From Streptomyces orinoci (GTDB taxonomy: Bacteria > Actinomycetota > Actinomycetes > Streptomycetales > Streptomycetaceae), in contig NZ_PHNC01000029.1 in assembly GCF_003121295.1 (NCBI RefSeq), positions 1,240,001-1,304,000 on the forward strand: a stretch of DNA of 64,000 nucleotides, read 5' to 3'. Positions 8,163 to 15,457 of the stretch are shown piece by piece; position 1 is the first letter of the stretch; every line of letters begins with the position of its first letter. Below the pieces are notes generated by a model. The model was not told where the DNA came from. It saw only the letters and a list, made by a program, of their open reading frames with translations, and made no database searches. Made by a program: the position numbers and the translations under genes.

Positions 8163-8891
8163 ATGATCAGGACCGCTCGGCCGGCAGACACAGGCGCCCC
8201 CTCCTACTCCGAGTCGCTTCCCTGCAGACCCGAGTCGGCCGGCCACGCTCGTCTTCTGGTGACTACGGCGTGCCTTGCCTGGGGTATGCCGGATCTGGTC
8301 GAGCCAGGGGCACTGGTGATCTCGGAACTGGTCGGGAACGCGGTTGAACACACCGGGTCCCAACGGATCGACATCATGGTGGCCCGTCCGGACCCGCAGC
8401 GCCTTCGTGTCGCCGTGGGTGACAACTCCCGTACCGAGCCCAAGCGCAGAGCGGCGACCCTCAGCGACGAGAACGGCCGTGGTCTCACCGTCGTCGCCGC
8501 CCTCGCCACGCATTGGGGTAGCGACCCGCTGCCATGTGGCAAGCGGGTATGGGCCGATCTGCTCGCAGACACCACTCGTGACCACCCCAGCAACGAACAC
8601 CGTCGATCAAGCGACGGAGAACAGGACGCACTCATGAACCAGACCATGAGGCCGTGGGGCCTGTCCCGCATGGAACCCTATGGATCGCTGACCGTCCTTC
8701 CCGGACGGGCAGTTGCTCTCGATCCCGCGACGCAGACAGCCGTCTACCAGGATCCGCAGGGCAACCGGGTGGAGATGGGCAAACACGGCACGGGCACCGG
8801 CAAGGAAACCAAGACCCGTACCAGCCAGGGTGATGGAAGCGGCCCGTCAAACGCGGACGAGGGTCACGACCAGGAATCGGACCAGGACTGA
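8163..8891 (+). CDS. HATPase (anti-sigma kinase-like) read in frame into graspetide precursor
   Basis: This 242-codon frame starts at an ATG seven bases after GAGG. Residues 1 to about 145 are a SpoIIAB/RsbW-like HATPase. The N-box is ELVGNAVEHTG, the G1 segment DNSRTEP and the G2 segment NGRGLTVVAALATHWG. Streptomyces has many free-standing versions of about 140-150 residues. Here no stop follows the domain: the frame continues through a short linker into MNQTMRPWGLSRMEPY, the start of the precursor. Either a HATPase-precursor fusion is made, or the precursor is translated from its internal ATG at 8634, or both. Confidence 0.75.
   Translation: MIRTARPADTGAPSYSESLPCRPESAGHARLLVTTACLAWGMPDLVEPGALVISELVGNAVEHTGSQRIDIMVARPDPQRLRVAVGDNSRTEPKRRAATLSDENGRGLTVVAALATHWGSDPLPCGKRVWADLLADTTRDHPSNEHRRSSDGEQDALMNQTMRPWGLSRMEPYGSLTVLPGRAVALDPATQTAVYQDPQGNRVEMGKHGTGTGKETKTRTSQGDGSGPSNADEGHDQESDQD
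8634..8891 (+). CDS. ATP-grasp-modified RiPP (graspetide) precursor
   Basis: This is an 85-residue precursor of the GRASP-target family, in which Thr/Ser side chains of the core are joined to Asp/Glu as omega-esters by the neighbouring ligase. The family leader motif RPWGLSRMEPY is at residues 6-16. The C-terminal third is rich in Thr, Ser, Asp and Glu (TGTGKETKTRTSQGDGSG, then an acidic tail), as expected of a core. An AGGA eight bases before the ATG supports initiation here, although the frame is also open from the HATPase upstream. The ligase start is one base beyond its stop. Ring pattern and activity are unknown. Confidence 0.85.
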   Translation: MNQTMRPWGLSRMEPYGSLTVLPGRAVALDPATQTAVYQDPQGNRVEMGKHGTGTGKETKTRTSQGDGSGPSNADEGHDQESDQD

Positions 8892-8892
8892 T

Positions 8893-9855
8893 ATGGCCGT
8901 TCAGGGTGCCGTCGTCGTCCTCACCGAACTGGACGACCTGACGGCTGACCACGTCATCGCGGAGCTGCACGGCCGTGGTATCCCGGTCGTGCGGTTCGAC
9001 CCCGGGCAGCCGGATGAGGTGACATTCACAGCTGCTGCGGGCGACGGCCGTCCCTGGCACGGCCCACTGGCGACGCGGACCCGCTTCATGGACCTCCAAG
9101 ACGTCCGGTCCGTCTACTACCGGCGCCCGACCCGATACACCGCGCCCGAGGGCCTGAATGCGCAGGAGCGCGAGTTCGCCGCGGCCCAGGTCCGCCACGG
9201 CATGGGCGGCATCCTGGCTGCCCTGCCAAACTGCCTGTATGTCAACCACCCGCACCTCAACTGGGGTGCGGAGTACAAGCCGCGCCAGATCACCGAGGCA
9301 CTGCGAGCAGGGTTCAGGGTCCCGCCCACCCTGATCACCAACGAACCCACGGCCGCTCGTATGTTCGCCGAGAAGCACGAGGCGGTGGTCTACAAGCCGC
9401 TACGCTCCACCGAGTACCGCGAGAACGGGGAGTTGCGCACGATCTGGGTTCGTCCGGTGAAAGCCGATGAGATCGACTACGGCATCGCGGCCTGCCCTCA
9501 CCTGTTCCAACAGGTTGTCCGGAAGGTCGCCGACATCCGGGTCGCCGCCGTAGGCGACCGGCTCTTTGCCACCCGCATCACCATCGATGGTGACCATCTC
9601 GACTGGCGCCTGGACTACGACCGCCTCACTTGCGCCCCGATCTCTGTCCCCGGCACAGTCCGGCTGGGCATCCGCGCCTACTTGGCCGCATTCGGCCTGG
9701 CCTTTGGCGCCTTCGACTTCGCGCTCGACGGTGAGGGCAATTGGCACTTCTACGAGTGCAACCCCAACGGCCAGTGGGCGTTCGTCGATCACCACACAAC
9801 ACGTGCCATCACATATGCCTTGGCCGACCTGCTGGAGAAGGGACTTTCCGCATGA
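8893..9855 (+). CDS. tgmB: ATP-grasp graspetide ligase (TgmB/MvdD type)
   Basis: This 320-residue ATP-grasp enzyme probably activates Asp/Glu side chains of the precursor with ATP and forms esters with Thr/Ser. Diagnostic features are the N-terminal VVVLTELDDLTADHVIAEL, the YYRRPTRY motif, VNHPHLNWGAEYKPRQ, the nucleotide-binding VVYKPLRSTEY and the metal-binding end GAFDFALD...FYECNPNGQW. The length is normal for the family. The ATG follows the precursor stop by one base, and the gene's own stop overlaps the methyltransferase ATG (ATGA), so the three are one operon. Confidence 0.92.
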   Translation: MAVQGAVVVLTELDDLTADHVIAELHGRGIPVVRFDPGQPDEVTFTAAAGDGRPWHGPLATRTRFMDLQDVRSVYYRRPTRYTAPEGLNAQEREFAAAQVRHGMGGILAALPNCLYVNHPHLNWGAEYKPRQITEALRAGFRVPPTLITNEPTAARMFAEKHEAVVYKPLRSTEYRENGELRTIWVRPVKADEIDYGIAACPHLFQQVVRKVADIRVAAVGDRLFATRITIDGDHLDWRLDYDRLTCAPISVPGTVRLGIRAYLAAFGLAFGAFDFALDGEGNWHFYECNPNGQWAFVDHHTTRAITYALADLLEKGLSA

Positions 9856-11072
9856 CCGAACGCGTCCCCGTCATCGTCAACGAAGAGCACGCCGCAGCAC
9901 TGCGCAGGGAATTGGCCGATGGAATAGAAAACAACGGAGACCTGCGGTCCACGGTCTGGCGGGCGGCTGTCGAAACGGTGCCCCGGCACGAGTTCGTACG
10001 CGAGTACTTCCGCCGCGTCGAAACACCACAGGGCACCCAGTGGACGCCGGTCGTCCCCGGCCCCGGTGACGCCGACGCATGGCTGCGCGAGGTGTACACC
10101 GACCAGACACTGGTGACTCAGCTCAATGGCCACGTACGCCCCCGTGACGTTGCCGGTCCCATCCACGGCGATCCGACCTCATCGTCCACCCTCCCGAGTC
10201 TGCTTGTGCGTATGCTCCAGGACCTGGATCCGCACAACGAGGACCGTGTGCTGCTGGTCGGAGCAGGCTCCGGCTACTCGACATGCCTGATGTGCGAGCG
10301 GCTGAGCAGCAAACAGGTCACGGCGATCGAGGCGGACCAAGGTGCTGCCGACCGTGCCCGCAAGGCGATCAAAGCCGCCGGGTACACGCCCGCCGTCATC
10401 ACCGGAGACGGTCTGCTTGGGCATCCTGACAACGGCCCCTATGACAAGCTGGTCGCCTTCTGCTCGGTCCGCTCGATCCCGCCCGCCTGGCTGTCCCAAG
10501 TCCGGCCGGGCGGCACCATCGTGACAACGGTATCGGGCTGGCTCTACGGTTCTGGACTCGTCCGCCTCGTTGTTGGTGAGGACGGAACAGCGGAGGGCCG
10601 GTTCCTGCCCGGCACGGTCTCCTTTATGATCGCCCGCTCCCATGCGGCACCAGCCCTCAGTGGCGTTTCCCAGATCCTCGGCCAAGACGCCGACGAACGG
10701 CCGGCACGATACGGCCCGGCGGTGCTCAGCGACTGGACTCCCCAGTTCGTCACTCAACTGGCGGTTCCCGGCGCCCAATACGTCGGCATGAGCCTGGAAG
10801 GCGGCCCCATGCTGGATCACCTTGTCGATGCGCCCGGCGAATCCTTTGCAACGCTTGTCCCCGCGACCGACTGCGGCCACCCGACGGACCGGTTCACAGT
10901 TCGTCAGGGCGGCCGTCTGCGTCTATGGGACATGGCCGAAGATGCCCTCGATACTTGGAAGGCCGTCGGTGCACCGCCTCAGACGGAATTCGGCCTGCAC
11001 ATCACCTCCGACCAGCAGCGGGTCTGGCTCGGCAGCCCCGATGGCCCGAGTTGGCGCCTCCCGGTTTCCTGA
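9852..11072 (+). CDS. PIMT-like graspetide methyltransferase
   Basis: This 406-residue protein resembles protein-L-isoaspartate O-methyltransferases, with a C-terminal extension of about 180 residues. Motif I is VLLVGAGSGYSTCLM, followed by VTAIEADQGAA and a GDGLLG post-motif. The N-terminal VPRHEFV and a threonine-rich loop (DPTSSSTLPSLLV) replace the usual PIMT substrate segment. In characterised graspetide clusters such as fuscimiditide, homologues methylate an Asp of the cyclised peptide to form aspartimide or isoaspartate, and the same is inferred here. It is translationally coupled to the ligase and is the last gene before repeat copy B. Confidence 0.9.
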   Translation: MTERVPVIVNEEHAAALRRELADGIENNGDLRSTVWRAAVETVPRHEFVREYFRRVETPQGTQWTPVVPGPGDADAWLREVYTDQTLVTQLNGHVRPRDVAGPIHGDPTSSSTLPSLLVRMLQDLDPHNEDRVLLVGAGSGYSTCLMCERLSSKQVTAIEADQGAADRARKAIKAAGYTPAVITGDGLLGHPDNGPYDKLVAFCSVRSIPPAWLSQVRPGGTIVTTVSGWLYGSGLVRLVVGEDGTAEGRFLPGTVSFMIARSHAAPALSGVSQILGQDADERPARYGPAVLSDWTPQFVTQLAVPGAQYVGMSLEGGPMLDHLVDAPGESFATLVPATDCGHPTDRFTVRQGGRLRLWDMAEDALDTWKAVGAPPQTEFGLHITSDQQRVWLGSPDGPSWRLPVS

Positions 11073-11095
11073 CCAGCCATCTCCGCTGTCGGGGC

Positions 11096-11291
11096 AGGAT
11101 GGACCGGTAGCGCGACCGTACCGCGCGGCCCGCCGCGCTTGCCACATCCTGTCACCTGTTGGGTGACGCAAGCCGGTTGGGTGGGTATCGGTTTCTTTCC
11201 CCAGTCCTTAACGGGGCGTCGGGCGCGGCCAGTTCGCGGACCGCCGCGTCGCGTAAAGCTCGATACGAACACCGAGAAGGGCGCCCCCATG
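11096..11291 (+). repeat. Copy B of ~190-bp direct repeat, leader of DUF6879 gene
   Basis: This is the second copy of the element at 5851-6043, in the same orientation, beginning 24 bp after the methyltransferase stop. The GTCACC/GGTGAC hairpin, the GGTTGGGTGGGTAT block and the CCCCAGTCCTTAACGGGG block (itself a short stem) are all kept, and the element ends at GAAGGG and the ATG of the DUF6879 frame. Together the copies delimit a 5.2-kb unit containing the graspetide genes. Recombination between them would delete the unit cleanly. Confidence 0.8.
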
Positions 11292-11842
11292 CACCAGCCC
11301 GGCACCCCGAGCTTCCGTGCCGTGATCGCCAACTGCCATGCGTCCGCCGTCCACTTGGAGATGCGAGACGCCTACGCGATCGCCGCCGAGGCGGCAGACT
11401 TCGCCGCCTGGAAGTCCGGCGACACCGGCAGCCGGTACGGCCCCTCCGGACGTCGGCGCCCCTGGCTGCACACCGTCCGCGAAGCCGTCGCCCGTGGCGT
11501 GACCATCCGCCGCGCCCGCATCGTCTCCGAGCCTGTATCCGACTACATCCGCTTCGAGTACGAGGGAACGGAGTTGAACATCGCGGCGGGGAATCCGTGC
11601 GCTGGCTGCCACGCCGTCTGGCCTCCGACATCGCCCTGCCCGGCAACGACTTCTGGCTCTTCGACGAACAAGTGGTGCGCTTCAACCACTTCACGGGCGA
11701 GGGCACTTCAGCCGGTCCGGAGATCCGGAGCGACCCGAAAACGGTGGAGCTCTGCACAGCCGCCTTCGAAGCGGTATGGCAACGTGCCATTCCACACGAG
11801 CACTTCTATCCGAGGTATGGAGACTCCCGTCGCTCCAAGTAG
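11289..11842 (+). pseudogene. DUF6879-family protein, frameshifted
   Basis: The first frame runs from the ATG at 11289 through AAWKSGDTGSRYGPSG and RFEYEGTELNIAAG. It then leaves the family at about position 11590. The next frame carries the rest (SVRWLPRRL, GNDFWLFDEQVVRFNHF) to the stop at 11840-11842. One extra G in the GGGG run near 11588-11591 would restore a normal DUF6879 protein of about 185 residues. This is a one-base deletion: a true pseudogene, a sequencing slip in a G run, or rarely a programmed shift. DUF6879 proteins are common beside Streptomyces regulators, and their function is unknown. Confidence 0.75.
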
Positions 11843-12276
11843 TGCCGAACCCTCAGCCGTTGAGTGTGATGCATGGGCAGAGAACTCAGCTCCGCCTCCG
11901 CCACGAATCGCAGTTCCATGGACTCGTCCGAAACCGCGAGCGTCCCTCCCACGATCCGCGCGGTGAAACAGACATTGAACTGCCGACGCACCTCTCCATC
12001 GTCGTACGCGATGATGTGCCGGGGATCCGTGTACGTACCGACCAGCCCCGTGATCTCCACGTCCAGCCCGGTCTCCTCCTTGACCTCCCGCACGGCGGCC
12101 TCCGGCAGGGACTCGCCCATCTCCATCGCCCCGCCCGGAAGAGCCCACAATCCGTTGTCCTGACGCCGCTGAAGCAAGATGCGCCCCTCATCGTCAACAA
12201 CCACCGCAGAAGCGGCTACGACAAGGCTGTTGGGCTCCGGCGCCTCAGGGTCGTCATAGAACTCGGTGCGTGCCAC
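11806..12276 (-). CDS. Nudix hydrolase
   Basis: This is a 156-residue Nudix protein with the full box GGAMEMGESLPEAAVREVKEETGLDV, in which the glutamates coordinate magnesium for cleavage of a nucleoside-diphosphate-linked substrate. The GTG at 12276 (VARTEFYDDPEAPEPNS) has GGAAGGG about eight bases upstream and is preferred over a longer frame to 12351. Its 3' end overlaps the convergent DUF6879 frame by 37 bp. The substrate is unknown. Confidence 0.88.
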   Translation of the reverse strand: MARTEFYDDPEAPEPNSLVVAASAVVVDDEGRILLQRRQDNGLWALPGGAMEMGESLPEAAVREVKEETGLDVEITGLVGTYTDPRHIIAYDDGEVRRQFNVCFTARIVGGTLAVSDESMELRFVAEAELSSLPMHHTQRLRVRHYLERRESPYLG

Positions 12277-12396
12277 GGCTGGGCCCTTCCACGGGATGCG
12301 CCGCCTCCCAGACGGCGAAAAGTTGCCCTGTGTGAGGCTGCGCATCGGCACTCCATCAACCGGCGGGCGGATTCATCTGCCACCGGCGGCAACGAC

Positions 12397-12591
12397 TCAG
12401 ACGAGGCCGACTCCGGCTTGAGCCTTGATCGTGTTCACGGCCTCCTCCGTAAGCCAACGCAGCGGAACGACAGTCCACTTGTCGCCCTTGCGCATGACCA
12501 CGGCGTTACCGTCCCTGGTGCGCCCGACGTGCACGAACCCATGGTCACGCCGCAGGTCCTTCGCCAGGTTCTCGCCGTGGATCACGGGCAC
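12397..12591 (-). CDS. Small hypothetical protein (64 aa)
   Basis: This is a 64-residue protein, MPVIHGENLAKDLRRDHGF..., with a compact beta-rich look (VHVGRTRDGNAVVMR, KWTVVPLRWL). Its GTG start shares a base with the stop of the upstream 44-codon gene (TAGTG), so the pair is translationally coupled. No family is recognised. The arrangement behind an XRE-DUF5753 regulator recalls Streptomyces three-gene regulatory cassettes in which the regulator is followed by tiny proteins. Confidence 0.6.
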   Translation of the reverse strand: MPVIHGENLAKDLRRDHGFVHVGRTRDGNAVVMRKGDKWTVVPLRWLTEEAVNTIKAQAGVGLV

Positions 12592-12725
12592 TACTTCCCT
12601 TCGCGGTCCTCGTCGTCGGCCATGCTGCTGTAGACATCCCCATTCTGAGAGACGCGGGTATCCGGATCAGTCGCCTGGTCCTGATTGGCGTACGGGTCCC
12701 AGTCGTCTTCGCTCTTCTTACCCAT
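12591..12725 (-). CDS. Small acidic hypothetical protein (44 aa)
   Basis: This is a 44-residue, strongly acidic protein (MGKKSEDDWDPYANQDQ...MADDEDREGK). A very good ribosome site, GGGAGGAG, lies just upstream of the ATG, which argues that it is real despite its size. It is coupled to the following 64-residue gene. No domain or signal peptide is seen. The high Asp/Glu/Gln/Asn content suggests a disordered protein that might bind a basic partner, but this is inference only. Confidence 0.65.
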   Translation of the reverse strand: MGKKSEDDWDPYANQDQATDPDTRVSQNGDVYSSMADDEDREGK

Positions 12726-12838
12726 TTGCTGCTCCTCCCTGCCGAACGCTGAGGTGACGGGGGAAGTCGCCCCTGGGCCACGACGCTAGGTCCGCAGGGA
12801 GCGCAAGCTCCATGACTTTGCGCCTGATTGCACGCCCA

Positions 12839-13687
12839 TCACCCCAGGGCGCTCAGAGCTGCTGAGATCAACGCACGGGCCCTGGGCCCATACACAGCCA
12901 TCTCCGCCAGTTCCGCATACCGCCTGGCGTATTCAGCTACCTCACGCGGCTGGGTGATGGTCAGATACCCGGAGACCAGCTCAACGTTGACTGGGGCGTT
13001 GTCGTAGATCCAAAACCCTTCCACAGGCATGCACAAGCGATCCGGCCGCATGGGAACGACGCCGAAGCTCACATTGGGGAGGGAGCCCACATCGCGGAGC
13101 CTGTCAAGCTGGCCGGCCATGACTTCCCGTCCTCCCATGCCTGTCCGTAGAACCGACTCCTCTACAAGGAAGGCGAATGTGCGACCCTGTTCGTACAGAA
13201 TATGCTGCCGCTCCATGCGGACCTGTACGGCCTCTTCCACATCATCGACAGGGACTCTCCGGCGCTGGACCGCCCGGAGGACTTGGCTGGTGTAGGCCCG
13301 CGTTTGGATCAGCCCCGGGACGAGCCAAGACGAATACGAGCGGAAGCGACGAGTGCGCTCGAACAGCGGCAATACCGCTTCCTGGGCGCGGCGTAGGCCC
13401 GTCCTTTCCATCCGGCGCCACTCAATGAACATGCCTTCCACGGCACGCAGCGATTCGACAAGGTCGTCCACCTGGTCTTCGGCACCGGTGGCCGCACACC
13501 AAGCCCTGATGTCATCGGCTGAGGGTGAAGTTTTCGCATTCTCGATGCGGGATGATTTGGAAGGGTGCCAGCCGCAGGCACGGGCGAGCTGTTGCCCGGT
13601 GAGCCCAGCATCGCGGCGGATTTCGCCGAGACGGTCAGCGAGAATCTGCCGGGCGGCCTGGGCGCTGGACGATGCGGAAACGGCCAT
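12839..13687 (-). CDS. XRE regulator with DUF5753 sensor domain
   Basis: This 282-residue protein has an N-terminal XRE helix-turn-helix (LGEIRRDAGLTGQQLARACGWHPSKSSRIEN, residues 19-50). A DUF5753 domain follows, with the family segments YSSWLVPGLIQTRAYTSQVL, RQHILYEQGRTFAFLVEESVLR and FGVVPM. This is the Scr1/WhiJ-like class that Streptomyces uses in development and antibiotic control, often with tiny partner proteins encoded next door; here the two small genes at 12725-12397 follow on the same strand. The ligand and targets are unknown. Confidence 0.88.
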   Translation of the reverse strand: MAVSASSSAQAARQILADRLGEIRRDAGLTGQQLARACGWHPSKSSRIENAKTSPSADDIRAWCAATGAEDQVDDLVESLRAVEGMFIEWRRMERTGLRRAQEAVLPLFERTRRFRSYSSWLVPGLIQTRAYTSQVLRAVQRRRVPVDDVEEAVQVRMERQHILYEQGRTFAFLVEESVLRTGMGGREVMAGQLDRLRDVGSLPNVSFGVVPMRPDRLCMPVEGFWIYDNAPVNVELVSGYLTITQPREVAEYARRYAELAEMAVYGPRARALISAALSALG

Positions 13688-13881
13688 AGTCTACGGGCTA
13701 GTTCAGCTTGCACTCTCCGGTCAAGATGCACGGCTGACCGCTGCGCCTTGGTGAGAGGTTCACGGACCGGGCACTTCACCGTTGTTGCCCTCAGGGCGGG
13801 GAACGTACTGGAGCATAACCGTGCACAGTCTGACTGATCACCTTGTGATCGGGCAGGGTGCAACCACGCTACCGTCAGGGC

Positions 13882-14415
13882 ATGCACTCGCCGCGAGAAC
13901 AAGTTCCCGCTGCCCTCGACGGCCCAGGAGTTCAGATCTCCGACCCCCGTGATCTTCTTCTGGGCTACCTGGACTGGTATCGCCAGGCTCTGATGCGGAA
14001 GATCGAGGGACTCTCGGACGAGCAACTTCGCACTCCAGTCGCACCGCTGGCCTGGTCGCCGCTGGGCCTGGTCCAACACCTCGGATGGGTCGAGCGACGA
14101 TGGATGCGCTGGGGATTCGCCGCCGAGGACGTCCTCGCTTACCCACCAGGCGGCGACGAGGCCGAATGGAGCATGCCTGCCCAGCAGCCGACGGCCGACG
14201 TCATGGCCTTCTACCACGACGAGGCGGGCCGATCGCAGGCCCTCGCGGTCGGAGCCCCTCTGACCGCGTTGGCCCGCACCGGAGGCCGCTTCCAGACGCC
14301 GGAACAAGCGCCAGCCCTTGGAAGGATTCTCTTTCACCTACTCCAGGAGTATGCGCGGCACCTTGGTCAGCTCGACATCGCCCGGGAACTCATCGACGGT
14401 AAGACCGGCGAGTGA
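13882..14415 (+). CDS. DinB/DUF664-family protein
   Basis: This is a 177-residue four-helix-bundle protein of the DinB/DUF664 type, a superfamily that includes mycothiol-dependent metalloenzymes. Candidate metal histidines are in LVQHLGWVERRW, FYHDE and EYARHLGQLDIARELIDG. The last motif is the usual C-terminal signature. The ATG at 13882 gives MHSPREQ; an upstream GTG at 13858 is possible. The catalytic activity is not known. Confidence 0.82.
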   Translation: MHSPREQVPAALDGPGVQISDPRDLLLGYLDWYRQALMRKIEGLSDEQLRTPVAPLAWSPLGLVQHLGWVERRWMRWGFAAEDVLAYPPGGDEAEWSMPAQQPTADVMAFYHDEAGRSQALAVGAPLTALARTGGRFQTPEQAPALGRILFHLLQEYARHLGQLDIARELIDGKTGE

Positions 14416-14479
14416 CAAACACAGCCCGTCAGAGGCCAGTTGGCCCAGAGGGCCGGAAACGTACACCCACTCCACCCCC

Positions 14480-15241
14480 TCACCGCCGCACCGCATACGC
14501 CCCCGGCGTCTGTCCGAACGCCCCCCGGAAGGCGTCGATGAAGGCGCTGCTGGATGCCCAGCCACAGCGATGGGCTACCGCCGTGACCGGCGTTCCCTCG
14601 GCCAGTAGCCGCAAGGCGTGGTGCAGGCGGAGCTGGGTGCGCCATTGGGGGAAGCTCATGCCGAGTTCGGCGCGGCAGAGCCGGGTGAGGGTGCGGTCGC
14701 TGACGCCGATATGTGCGCCGAGTTGGGCCAGGGTGCGCCCGTCGGCCGGGTTTGCGTGGAGGGCGGCGCACACGGCCGCCAGTCGTGGGTCCCGCGGAGC
14801 AGGAATGTGCAGGGGCTGGACGGCGGATTCCTGGAGTTGGTCCAGCAGCACCGCGCGCAGCCGGTCCCGCTCGGGAGTGGGATCGGCCGGTGGCCGGGTG
14901 TAGGCGAGGATCAGCTCGCGCAGCAGGGGGCCGACGCCGAGGACGGCGGGGCGGTCCAGCCGCAAGGGGTTGGCCTCCACCGGCAGCCCGATCAGATGCA
15001 ACTCCGCGGCGCCATAGGCCCAGTGCTGATGGACGCACCCGACCGGGATCCAGATGGCCCGGTTGGCCGGGGCCACCCAAATGCCGCCGTCGGTGGTCAC
15101 CGAGACCACCCCGCGGCCCGGGTAGGCGATCTGGTGCTCGTCATGCCGGTGGGCATCGATGCCCGTACCGGGCGAAAGCGGACGCCGACCGGTGATCGCC
15201 CGGGGCTCATGGCGGACCGGCGTCAAGGGCTGCGCTGGCAT
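14480..15241 (-). CDS. AraC-family regulator with cupin domain
   Basis: This 253-residue protein has an N-terminal cupin-like sensor (IDAHRHDEHQIAYPGRGVVSV, WVAPANRAIWIP) and two C-terminal AraC helix-turn-helices (LAQLGAHIGVSDRTLTRLCRAELGMSFPQWRTQLRLHHAL, and VAHRCGWASSSAFIDAFRGAFGQTPGAY). It is probably in an operon with the 60-residue gene and the APC permease upstream, so it may regulate that transporter or drug efflux; the inducer is unknown. Confidence 0.9.
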   Translation of the reverse strand: MPAQPLTPVRHEPRAITGRRPLSPGTGIDAHRHDEHQIAYPGRGVVSVTTDGGIWVAPANRAIWIPVGCVHQHWAYGAAELHLIGLPVEANPLRLDRPAVLGVGPLLRELILAYTRPPADPTPERDRLRAVLLDQLQESAVQPLHIPAPRDPRLAAVCAALHANPADGRTLAQLGAHIGVSDRTLTRLCRAELGMSFPQWRTQLRLHHALRLLAEGTPVTAVAHRCGWASSSAFIDAFRGAFGQTPGAYAVRR

Positions 15242-15247
15242 GGGAGG

Positions 15248-15430
15248 TTACTTCATGAAGTTGGGGAGGTCGGGCAACTCGTCATCGTCCGGCTCGTGGC
15301 CGGGACGCCGGCCGGTGAGCCCCATCAGGTAGGGGCAGGGGAGATAGGGTGTCTCTCCGGCGGGGAATATCAACCTTGGGCCGATGAAGCCGCTTTGGAT
15401 GCGTGGCGGCGCTTCCTTGTCGCTCTCCAT
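15248..15430 (-). CDS. Small hypothetical protein (60 aa)
   Basis: This 60-residue frame (MESDKEAPPRIQSGFIGPRLIFPAGE...) lies between the permease stop (15458) and the AraC start (15241), filling the gap with 27- and 6-bp spacing as in an operon. It ends in an acidic, proline-rich tail (PDDDELPDLPNFMK). No strong ribosome site and no known family are seen. The tight packing supports coding; the weak start signal argues against it. Confidence 0.45.
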   Translation of the reverse strand: MESDKEAPPRIQSGFIGPRLIFPAGETPYLPCPYLMGLTGRRPGHEPDDDELPDLPNFMK

Positions 15431-15457
15431 GCGGTCAGCGTACGCCGGGCCGGCGGC

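Noticed and set aside
5867..11262. Repeat elements as protein-coding (shared GWVGIGFFPQSLTGRR translation)
   Set aside because: The frame is in register with the downstream ATG in copy B but not in copy A, no start signals are present, and a hairpin stem is conserved with a loop length change that breaks frame.
5851..11291. Composite transposon or IS flanked by repeats
   Set aside because: No transposase, terminal inverted repeats or target duplications were seen; the repeats look like gene leaders.
12284..12396. Terminator for the 64-residue gene
   Set aside because: An imperfect CCGCCGG/CCGGCGG stem near 12360-12390 is visible but pairs poorly, so it was not listed as a feature.
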